From Phycisphaerae bacterium (GTDB taxonomy: Bacteria; Planctomycetota; Phycisphaerae; UBA1845; PWPN01): 8,766 bases of DNA. Shown in pieces: positions 1 to 5,633 of the stretch. The position numbers and the translations under genes were made by a program. The notes beneath the pieces were generated by a model. It did not search any database and was not told the origin of the DNA. It worked only from the letters and a program-made list of their open reading frames with translations. Each line of letters opens with the position of its first letter. Positions within the stretch are counted from its first letter, which is position 1. The stretch is from NCBI GenBank assembly GCA_026647385.1, contig JAPKGY010000081.1, forward strand, positions 1-8,766. The letters are read 5' to 3'.

Positions 1-74
1 ATCGTCGTACAGCCGAAACTACTCGGCCCACAGAAACGTAGGCTTACACAGACACGCGAAGAGTCGGTGACAGT

Positions 75-1277
75 TTGAGCAAACCAGCAAAGTCGTTTTT
101 CCTAATCGTCCTTTCCTTCATTGCCGCCGTAGCCTTCGCGCCGGTCAATCCGCTGATCTGCTTCTCGATCAAGAGTTGCCAGAACATCCACATTCTGGAG
201 AGGCTGGTGGCCTTGGGCGCCGGCATGGACGTGGTGAGCGGCGGCGAGTTATACCGGGCAATCCGAGCCGGCGTGGACCCGGCCAAGGTCGTCTACGCGG
301 GCGTCGGCAAGACCGACCCCGAGATCATCCAGGCCCTCGACGCGGGGATCGGCTGGTTCAACGTCGAGTCGGAGGCGGAACTCGCCAATCTGTGTACGAT
401 CGCCGCCGGACGCCGCCAACAAATGCGGGTCGCCCTGCGGGTCAATCCCGACGTCGACCCGAAAACGCATCGGCACACGACCACCGGCAAGAAGGAAACC
501 AAATTCGGCGTCGACCTGGAGCGCGCCCGGCGGGTCTTCGAGCAGTTCGGGCGCGACCCGTGGGCTCGACTGCGCGGCATCCATCTGCACATCGGCTCGC
601 CGGTGTTCCAGGCCGAACCCTACGTCGAAGCGATCGGTAAGGCGCTCGGTTTGATCGAGCAGCTCCGCCGCGACGGCTTTGCCATCGACACACTCAATAT
701 CGGCGGCGGGTACGCAGCCGGTTACCGCGACGATCAGACCCCGACGTTTGAGTCGTACGCGAGGAAGATCGTCCCCATGCTGGCGGGCAGCGGACTGCGG
801 ATCATCCTCGAACCCGGCCGATCGATCGCAGCCAACGCGGGCATCCTGGTAACGCGAACCCAATTCGTCAAACAAGGCGGCGACAAACAGTTCGTGATCG
901 TCGACGGAGCAATGACCGATCTGATCCGCCCCGCCTTGTACGACGCGTTTCACTTCGCCTGGCCCGTGCGCTGCGATGAACGATTCGTCCCGCCATCGCG
1001 TGGTGCGGATCTGGCCTTGCCCGGGACGGTCGAGGTGGACGTGGTCGGCCCGGTCTGCGAGAGCAGCGATTACCTGGCCAAGGGTCGGCACCTGCCGCCG
1101 GTGCAGCGCGGCGACCTGATCGCCGTCTTCACCGCCGGCGCCTACGGCTTCGTGATGGCCAGCCACTACAACTCCCGGCCCAACGCCGCGGAAGTACTGG
1201 TCACCGGCGACCAAATGCGGACGATCCGGCGAAGGGAGACCTACGAGGACCTGACTAAAGCCGAGGAAAACCTTTAA
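75..1277 (+). CDS. lysA: Diaminopimelate decarboxylase with aberrant N-terminus
   Basis: PLP-dependent fold-type III decarboxylase that converts meso-diaminopimelate to L-lysine, the last step of lysine synthesis, in the cytoplasm. The core is complete: PLP lysine in CFSIKS (K33), GAGMDVVSGGELYRA, GVGKTD, HLHIGSP (about 170), glycine loop NIGGGYAAGY, phosphate-binding EPGRS, the active-site GPVCESSD motif and the C-terminal GAYGFVMASHYNSRP. From AFAPV (residue 20) onward it reads like a normal family member. The first 19 residues do not: they form a basic, hydrophobic signal-peptide-like stretch instead of the expected GTPxYVYS segment, and about 25-30 residues are missing before the lysine. 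An in-frame stop at 39-41 blocks any longer version. The only start before K33 is TTG at 75, with a weak GGTGA upstream; the first ATG (225) lies past K33. It may be a 5'-damaged gene or pseudogene. Family assignment is secure; functionality is not. Confidence 0.85.
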   Translation: MSKPAKSFFLIVLSFIAAVAFAPVNPLICFSIKSCQNIHILERLVALGAGMDVVSGGELYRAIRAGVDPAKVVYAGVGKTDPEIIQALDAGIGWFNVESEAELANLCTIAAGRRQQMRVALRVNPDVDPKTHRHTTTGKKETKFGVDLERARRVFEQFGRDPWARLRGIHLHIGSPVFQAEPYVEAIGKALGLIEQLRRDGFAIDTLNIGGGYAAGYRDDQTPTFESYARKIVPMLAGSGLRIILEPGRSIAANAGILVTRTQFVKQGGDKQFVIVDGAMTDLIRPALYDAFHFAWPVRCDERFVPPSRGADLALPGTVEVDVVGPVCESSDYLAKGRHLPPVQRGDLIAVFTAGAYGFVMASHYNSRPNAAEVLVTGDQMRTIRRRETYEDLTKAEENL

Positions 1278-1287
1278 GAGGGTGTGT

Positions 1288-1314
1288 GCGAAGCCCGGGG
1301 ACTGTCCCCTTCGC
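1288..1314. repeat. Hairpin after lysA, REP-like or terminator
   Basis: Ten bases after the lysA stop the sequence folds on itself. The outer arm GCGAA (1288-1292) pairs with TTCGC (1310-1314) and the inner GGGGAC (1297-1302) pairs with GTCCCC (1304-1309), with GCCC bulged on one side. There is no U-tract, so a classical intrinsic terminator is not clear. Palindromes of the GGGGACxGTCCCC type are often dispersed repeats in environmental genomes (recalled, not searched). The IS66 left end starts three bases beyond it. Confidence 0.5.
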
Positions 1315-1316
1315 CC

Positions 1317-1332
1317 GTAAGCGTCCGGTGAA
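1317..1332. repeat. IS66 left terminal inverted repeat
   Basis: GTAAGCGTCCGGTGAA; 14 of 16 positions match the reverse complement of 3928-3943. It lies beyond the 3' end of tnpC. Just inside it, GATTGCATG occurs twice, at 1346-1354 and 1367-1375, 21 bp apart. These copies may be subterminal transposase-binding sites. Confidence 0.9.
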
Positions 1333-1383
1333 GCCCAGGGGGCAGGATTGCATGGCCGGGCACAACGATTGCATGCATGGGGC

Positions 1384-3084
1384 TCAGTTTGATGGCGTTG
1401 GGAAGGGCCGCCAGCGGTCGGGTAGGAGTTGGTCGAGTTGACTGAGGGGCGTGGCGGCGATTCGGGTCAGCACGTCGCTGAGGTAGGCGAATGGTTCGAT
1501 CTTGTGCCGCTGGCAGGTGGCAATGAGGCTGAAGAAGACCGCGGCGGTGTGGCCGCCATTGTCGGACCCGCAGAAGAGCCAGTTCTTGCGGCCGATCGCC
1601 ACGCGGCGGAGGGCGTTCTCGGCGGCATTGTTGTCGATGGCCAGTCGGCCGTCGGTGGTGTAGACACTTAGGGCATCCCACTGGTTCAGGGCATACGTGA
1701 TCGCCTGACCCATCGGGCTCTTCGGTAACACTGGCCCGCCATGGTGCGCCTGCTGGGCCTCCAGCCACTCCTTGAACTGCCGCAGACGAAGCACTGCAGA
1801 TTCCTGGCGCAGGCGATAGCGTTCCGACACGAGTTGCTCGTGGAAGTGCTGAGCCTCCGACACGGGATCAATCCCTGCACTCTGGACCGACTCTTTGGCC
1901 TGCGTTTCCACGTCGTACAGCAGCCGGATGTAGGCCAGGGCCTGCGTACTCGCGGCGGCATCCGAGTGGCGCGCGTCATAGAACTTGCGGCGAGCATGCG
2001 CCCAGCAGGCCACCTCTGTGACCTGGCCGCCGGCCTCGCCACGATAGATGCCGTCGTAGCCGCCGAAGGCATCGGCTTGCAGATAGACCCGCTTGTCCTT
2101 GCCCCAATCTTTCAGGAACTCCATCGGCCCGTCCCGGCTGCGGCTCGGGGTATACGCGAACACTGTGTGCGGATGTTGCTGATCACCCAGATAGTCCCAG
2201 AACCGGCCGGTCCGGGCTTGATTCCGGTTGCGGTCCAGCACATCTACCGGTGTGTCGTCCGTGTGGATCACCTCGGATTGCCGAACTTCCCGAACCATCA
2301 GGTCGTAGAGCGATCCGAGCACGTCAGCACACTGGGCCGCCCAGTCGCACATCGTCGAGCGGGCGATATCGATCCCATGCCGCTGGAGGATCCTCTCCAG
2401 CCGGTGCAGCGGCAGGTGATCGCCGTACTTGCTCACGATCACGTAAGCCAGCAGTCCCGGGGCGGCCAGGCCCTTCTCGATCGGCGACAAGGGCTTTTCG
2501 GCCGTGGTGATTTGCGGGCCGTCCGGCGAAGCGTTCGATTCGCACTGCGGGCAGCCGTATTTCAGGCGGATATGCTCGATCACCTTGACTTTCGCGGGAA
2601 CGTAGTCCAGTTGTTCGTGCGTCTCCTTGCCGATGATGTGCCGAAGCTTCCCGCAGCACGGGCAGAGCTTCTCTTCTTCCGGAAGGTCATGAACGATCTT
2701 TTCACGCTCCAGGTTCGACGGCAGTCGGCGACGACCATGTCCACGACGCTTCGGTACGGCCCCAGCCGTTGGTGCTTCCGTATCCGGGGCCCGATCCTCC
2801 GGCATCTCCGGAATGGCCTTGTCGATCAGGTCCTCGAACAGCAGCCGCTGGTTCGGATCCATCTTCTCCGACGACCGGCCGTAATAGCGACGCAGCAGCG
2901 CCTGCAACTGATGCTGCAGGTCGTCGATCTCGCGAAGATAGGATTGCTTCTCCTCAAGAAGCTGCTCACGCTCGGCCCGAAGCAGTTCCACTGCTTGCTG
3001 TGCCTGCTGACGTTCGGCACGAAGCCGTTCAACTTCCTGTCGAAGCTGAGAGAGTTCGGTGGTGAGTGGAGCGGGATCTTCCAT
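1384..3084 (-). CDS. tnpC: IS66 transposase TnpC (DDE)
   Basis: Catalytic transposase of the element. Read from a GTG at 3090 it is 568 residues; the ATG at 3084 (566 residues) is preferred here, though no Shine-Dalgarno sequence decides between them and a TGA lies just upstream. Using 568-residue numbering: a leucine- and glutamate-rich coiled coil at 10-70 ends in the family motif RRYYGRSSEK. A basic linker with RRGHGRRRLP follows, then a zinc finger with C143/C146 and C180/C183. The DDE domain has D278 in HTDDTPV, D340 in QADAFGGYDG and E491 in NNAAENALR, followed by the conserved C-terminal block with FCGSDNGGHTAA and a proline-rich end. No frameshift or missing catalytic residue is seen. 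It is slightly longer than the 500-540 usual for the family, mainly through the coiled coil. A 79-base gap separates it from tnpB, and its start codon lies inside an inverted repeat. Confidence 0.95.
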   Translation of the reverse strand: MEDPAPLTTELSQLRQEVERLRAERQQAQQAVELLRAEREQLLEEKQSYLREIDDLQHQLQALLRRYYGRSSEKMDPNQRLLFEDLIDKAIPEMPEDRAPDTEAPTAGAVPKRRGHGRRRLPSNLEREKIVHDLPEEEKLCPCCGKLRHIIGKETHEQLDYVPAKVKVIEHIRLKYGCPQCESNASPDGPQITTAEKPLSPIEKGLAAPGLLAYVIVSKYGDHLPLHRLERILQRHGIDIARSTMCDWAAQCADVLGSLYDLMVREVRQSEVIHTDDTPVDVLDRNRNQARTGRFWDYLGDQQHPHTVFAYTPSRSRDGPMEFLKDWGKDKRVYLQADAFGGYDGIYRGEAGGQVTEVACWAHARRKFYDARHSDAAASTQALAYIRLLYDVETQAKESVQSAGIDPVSEAQHFHEQLVSERYRLRQESAVLRLRQFKEWLEAQQAHHGGPVLPKSPMGQAITYALNQWDALSVYTTDGRLAIDNNAAENALRRVAIGRKNWLFCGSDNGGHTAAVFFSLIATCQRHKIEPFAYLSDVLTRIAATPLSQLDQLLPDRWRPFPTPSN

Positions 3085-3100
3085 GATCACGCATCATGAT
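3082..3100. promoter_or_regulatory. Inverted repeat over the tnpC start
   Basis: CATGAT (3082-3087) and ATCATG (3093-3098) are perfect inverted arms around a 5-base loop that contains the GTG candidate, while the ATG candidate lies in one arm. In the mRNA this could partly hide the start. The 8-bp palindrome ATCATGAT (3093-3100) also occurs at 3876-3883 next to the tnpA start. A regulatory role is inference. Confidence 0.35.
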
Positions 3101-3163
3101 ACACCACACCAAGTGTCTCTGTTGCATGAATCTTGAAGATTCCGCATACTTCTTTATCTTTTG

Positions 3164-3538
3164 TCACGCCGGACGTGCAAACCGCTTACGCCGCTTGATG
3201 CTCGTCAGGTCGATCCCCGCCAGCAGCATCGCCAGTTCGCTGGCCTTGAGCTCCACGCTCTTGCCCGTGTTCTTGGACGGCAGCCGGAACGTCCCTTCTT
3301 CGAGCCGCTTGTACCATAGCGCGAATCCGTCGCGGTCCCAATAGAGGATCTTGATCCGATCTCTGTCCCGTCCGACGAACAAAAACAAGTGGCCGGACAA
3401 CGGATCGTAGCCGAGATAATCCCGCACCATCGCCGCCAGGGTATCAAAGCCCTTACGCATGTCCGCCGGCGACGTGCACAGGTAGACGCGGACCGACAAC
3501 CCCTGATCCAGTTCGCCCAGACTCGGCAGCTTCAACAT
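3164..3538 (-). CDS. tnpB: IS66 Orf2 accessory protein TnpB
   Basis: Small IS66 accessory protein (the Orf2/TnpB family), 124 residues, the usual length. The family signature is plain: RVYLCTSPADMRKGFDTLAAMV near the N-terminus, then LFLFVGRDRDRIKILYWDRDGFALWYKRLE and a basic C-terminus ending in TSIKRRKRF. IS66 elements need TnpB together with TnpA and TnpC for efficient transposition, but its biochemical role is not settled. Its ATG overlaps the tnpA stop in ATGTTGA, a 7-base gene overlap that points to translational coupling. A G-rich GGGGGG stretch lies a few bases upstream as a possible ribosome-binding site. Confidence 0.95.
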   Translation of the reverse strand: MLKLPSLGELDQGLSVRVYLCTSPADMRKGFDTLAAMVRDYLGYDPLSGHLFLFVGRDRDRIKILYWDRDGFALWYKRLEEGTFRLPSKNTGKSVELKASELAMLLAGIDLTSIKRRKRFARPA

Positions 3539-3864
3539 GCCTGGCCCCCCAGAACAGCCAACACGTCGGCCAGCATCTGCCGATCCACCCGCCCGCTCAT
3601 CCGGACACGCCGCCCACAGGTCAACACAATCTCGATTCGTCCGTCACTGTCAGCCGCCTCTCCCTCCGCGACGTGCACCCGAACGAACCGGCCCTTCGAC
3701 TCCTTCCTGTCCCGCCGCCTCAGCTCCCTTCGCCACCAGTGGAACGATGCCGTCGGGATCTGGTGCTGATCACACCACGCCCGAACGGTAAACCCGCTGG
3801 CCGGCTGCTCCCGGACCATCCGTCGCCAGAACGATTCCTTGTTCAGATCCCGCGCAGGTGGCAT
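3532..3864 (-). CDS. tnpA: IS66 Orf1 accessory protein TnpA
   Basis: First gene of the IS66 operon, 110 residues from the ATG at 3864. The N-terminal half reads as a helix-turn-helix: SFWRRMVREQPASGFTVRAW, then CDQHQIPTASFHWWRRELRRR. This is the typical Orf1 pattern and probably binds DNA. The C-terminal part (FVRVHV...IEIVLTCGRRVRM...LADVLAVLGG) is the family's short beta-rich tail. The frame can be opened six bases earlier at a GTG (3870), but GGGAGG at 3871-3876 on the minus strand sits five bases from an ATG if the last G and TGTAC are taken as spacer, so the ATG at 3864 is the likely start. The stop overlaps the start of tnpB. Confidence 0.9.
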   Translation of the reverse strand: MPPARDLNKESFWRRMVREQPASGFTVRAWCDQHQIPTASFHWWRRELRRRDRKESKGRFVRVHVAEGEAADSDGRIEIVLTCGRRVRMSGRVDRQMLADVLAVLGGQAC

Positions 3865-3870
3865 GTACAC

Positions 3871-3890
3871 CTCCCATCATGATGGGGAGG
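3871..3890. promoter_or_regulatory. Palindrome containing the tnpA ribosome-binding site
   Basis: CCCATCATGATGGG (3873-3886) is a perfect 14-bp palindrome, extended by CT and a nearby AG. The tnpA Shine-Dalgarno sequence is one arm, so a hairpin in the tnpA message would hide it. As DNA it could instead be an operator. It shares the core ATCATGAT with the site at the tnpC start. The palindrome is read directly; its function is inferred. Confidence 0.45.
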
Positions 3891-3927
3891 CATGGTCGCT
3901 CAGAATCGCACCAGATTGAAGATGTGG

Positions 3928-3943
3928 TTCACCAAACGCTTAC
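3928..3943. repeat. IS66 right terminal inverted repeat
   Basis: TTCACCAAACGCTTAC; its reverse complement GTAAGCGTTTGGTGAA differs from the left repeat at two central bases. It lies 64 bases upstream of the tnpA start, so the tnpA promoter should lie between them. I found no convincing -35/-10 pair there. Confidence 0.9.
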
Positions 3944-3970
3944 CCACCAGTTTTGTGTGAGAGAAAAGGA

Positions 3971-4013
3971 GGAATAATTGTCGCTGACGGGAACGGATAA
4001 TTGTCGCTTGACA
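3971..4013. mobile_element. Possible tip of a second mobile element (IS21-like end)
   Basis: ATAATTGTCGCT occurs twice, at 3974-3985 and 3997-4008, 23 bp apart, each followed by GAC or TGAC. Read on the minus strand this is TGTCAAGCGACAATTATCC followed by a second CAGCGACAATTAT. Ends starting TGT with closely spaced internal repeats of a GACAATTAT type are, from memory, a feature of IS21-family elements. No istA or istB coding sequence is left: the IS66 right end begins 27 bases away. The repeat is certain; the family assignment is tentative. Confidence 0.45.
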
Positions 4014-4342
4014 CAGGAGCATGGCCGTCGGGCGGACTGCATCGTGGCGAGAACCGGCGTACCGGAGTCGCAAGCCCAAGGTGTGGCCGGCCGGGCCGTG
4101 AAGCGGCGGACTCGGTGGTTGGGACGGGGGTATGGCGGTTATTGCGAAGGAGGGTATTGAAGCAGGGAGGGCAGTTGGCGCGGGAGGATCGAACGACTGC
4201 TGAGCCTGAAATGGGCGTGGTGGCGGGAAAGCCAACCCATGGGGACGCCAGTGCTAAAGGCACTGACTGTGCCCCCGAGGTCGGCTTCCTTGCAGAGGTT
4301 GCGGGCCTGATGGCCGATGGATGCTGTCGATCGAAGCCGCTG
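4014..4342. other. Intergenic stretch with no recognised gene
   Basis: About 330 bases between the repeat pair and the 3' end of the Wza-type gene. Reading frames crossing it on either strand are composition-driven and have no family features. It contains GC palindromes such as GGCCGGCC near 4086-4093 and the hairpin at 4241-4275. It may be old flanking DNA or a decayed element, but I cannot assign it. Confidence 0.5.
4241..4275 (-). terminator. Candidate hairpin terminator downstream of the export genes
   Basis: CAGTGC (4249-4254) and GCACTG (4260-4265) form a perfect 6-bp stem with loop TAAAG, inside outer arms GGGG (4241-4244) and CCCC. It lies about 70 bases past the stop of the Wza-type gene in its reading direction. 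No U-tract follows, so it could also act as an mRNA 3' stabiliser. A terminator role is inferred from position. Confidence 0.35.
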
Positions 4343-5593
4343 CTACGGGGCGGCGGCGGGCGTCGGCGTGACCAGGTTGCCGAGCTGGTTCGTCAACTGG
4401 CTGGTCAGGGAGTCAAAGAAGCCGTCTCCATTGTTGTTGAGTTCGGCATCTCGCCTCAGATAATACTCGGTCCAGGGATTGTAGGTCGTGTCGACGCCGG
4501 TGCCGATCCGAAGCGTAAACGAACGGGCGATGAACTCCTCGACTCGGGTGGCGGCATTGTGCGGCAGGATGAGAACGTCGCCGGCAGCCAATGCCAGATC
4601 GGGATCCTGACCGAGCTTGATGCGATCGAGATCCACCTTGACGCGGAACAACTCTCCGCTTTCCTGTCGCCGCATGAGGGTCGCCTCGTGAGGCTCGAAG
4701 GCAAGCAGGGTTCCGCCGGCTGCCCCGATGGCCTGTAACACGGAAAGCGTGGCTCCTCGCGTCAGGAGGATTGGCCCGGGACGATTCACGAGCCCCTGCA
4801 CGTAAACGGCGTCGTTCTCTCGGGCGTCCACGATCAAGACGTCCGCTTCTCTTATGCTGCCGATCCTGGCCGCGCGGGCCTGATCCTCGAGTTCGTTCAA
4901 GTCGAAAACCACGAGCTGATCCGGTGCCCGAGCGGGGACCAGGGTTACTCGTCCACCGAAATCGCGCGGCGAGCCGGCCGCCATGAGTGCATGGAGCACG
5001 CTCGCCCTGTCCTTTCGCAATTCGATGGCCTGGTATCGACCGACGGCTGAACGGAACAGGTCGCCCAGGACGACGACACCAATCATCTTGTACTCGGCCA
5101 CCTTGGCGATAACCTGAGTATCCGTAACGTATTTGGGCATATAGGCAGCCCGGATCGCATCCTCCAGTTCGTCAAGAGTCAACCCGTCCACAAACACTCC
5201 GCCGACGGAGGGCAGGATCACTTCGCCGTTGTCCCGGACGCGCGGGGTGTACGTGGAGGGCAGCCCGAGCTTCTCCATTCCGGAAATACTGATTGTCAGC
5301 ACATCTCCGGGCCCGACCCGGTAGGGCCCCGGGTCCCAGGGTGCCAGCGCCGGGCGAGACGCGGCGACGGCGGCCGGCTGCGAGCCGACCGGCTGAGAGG
5401 TAGCCGGGGGCATCCCCTGCATCCGCTGGATTGCCAGAAACTCATCCACGGACATGCGGGTATCGGGTTGGCATCCCGAGGTACCCACCCCGAACAGGAC
5501 GACGGCGGCCATCACCCGCAAAACGGGGTTCAGACCGGCGGCGCGGGCTATCCCGACAAGTCGATCACGAGTTAACGATACTCTGAGGACCAC
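4343..5593 (-). CDS. Wza-type polysaccharide export outer-membrane lipoprotein
   Basis: Outer-membrane channel for secreting capsular or extracellular polysaccharide, expected to dock onto the Wzc-type protein encoded just upstream. From the GTG at 5593 it is 416 residues. A hydrophobic segment (VMAAVVLFGVG) ends in TSGC, with the likely lipidated Cys at 41. The lipobox is imperfect because threonine sits at -3. A Pro/Ala/Ser-rich linker follows. The Poly_export domain starts with YRVGPGDVLTISISG (about 91), then two SLBB-like domains at about 173-250 and 263-345, the second with VYVQGLVNRPGP and LQAIGAAGG. The C-terminal tail contains NNNGDGFFD. The frame is open to a GTG at 5644, overlapping the kinase gene, but GGGAGG six bases before the GTG at 5593 supports the shorter form and leaves a 40-base gap. 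The two genes are probably co-transcribed. Confidence 0.9.
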   Translation of the reverse strand: MVLRVSLTRDRLVGIARAAGLNPVLRVMAAVVLFGVGTSGCQPDTRMSVDEFLAIQRMQGMPPATSQPVGSQPAAVAASRPALAPWDPGPYRVGPGDVLTISISGMEKLGLPSTYTPRVRDNGEVILPSVGGVFVDGLTLDELEDAIRAAYMPKYVTDTQVIAKVAEYKMIGVVVLGDLFRSAVGRYQAIELRKDRASVLHALMAAGSPRDFGGRVTLVPARAPDQLVVFDLNELEDQARAARIGSIREADVLIVDARENDAVYVQGLVNRPGPILLTRGATLSVLQAIGAAGGTLLAFEPHEATLMRRQESGELFRVKVDLDRIKLGQDPDLALAAGDVLILPHNAATRVEEFIARSFTLRIGTGVDTTYNPWTEYYLRRDAELNNNGDGFFDSLTSQLTNQLGNLVTPTPAAAP

Positions 5594-5599
5594 AGCAGA

Positions 5600-5605
5600 C
5601 CTCCC
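5600..5605 (-). promoter_or_regulatory. Ribosome-binding site fixing the Wza-type start
   Basis: GGGAGG on the minus strand, six bases upstream of the GTG at 5593. It favours this start over the in-frame GTG at 5644, which has no comparable signal. Confidence 0.65.
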
Positions 5606-5633
5606 TGCGATCAGGTGTTCACCGAACCCCTCT

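Larger units (their letters stand above)
1317..3943 (-). mobile_element. Complete IS66-family insertion sequence
   Basis: A 2627-bp element bounded by imperfect 16-bp inverted repeats that begin GTAAGCG, the terminal motif typical of IS66. It carries the three-gene set tnpA-tnpB-tnpC, transcribed right to left. All three frames are open and the transposase keeps its catalytic residues, so it looks intact. IS66 elements usually make 8-bp target duplications. Here the flanks are CTTCGCCC (1309-1316) and CCACCAGT (3944-3951), which do not match. This suggests deletion, recombination between copies or another rearrangement after insertion. Confidence 0.93.

Noticed and set aside
249..1214. Long minus-strand open frame of 321 codons opposite lysA
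   Set aside because: It is antisense to a clear decarboxylase gene in high-GC DNA, where opposite frames stay open by codon bias. Its product has no family features.
75..1277. Exosortase-associated PLP decarboxylase rather than LysA
   Set aside because: Polysaccharide neighbours made this worth considering, but the SIKS lysine context and the CESSD and YNSRP segments read as canonical diaminopimelate decarboxylase, and no exosortase gene is present.
1274..1768. Minus-strand open frame crossing the IS66 left boundary
   Set aside because: It lies in another frame of tnpC and continues past the element's end, so it cannot be an evolved IS gene.
1741..3099. Plus-strand open frame of 452 codons opposite tnpC
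   Set aside because: Complement-strand shadow of the transposase; no domain and no ribosome-binding site.
4001..4738. Plus-strand open frame of 245 codons across the intergenic region into the Wza-type gene
   Set aside because: Its second half is antisense to the Wza-type gene and the first half has no recognisable domain.
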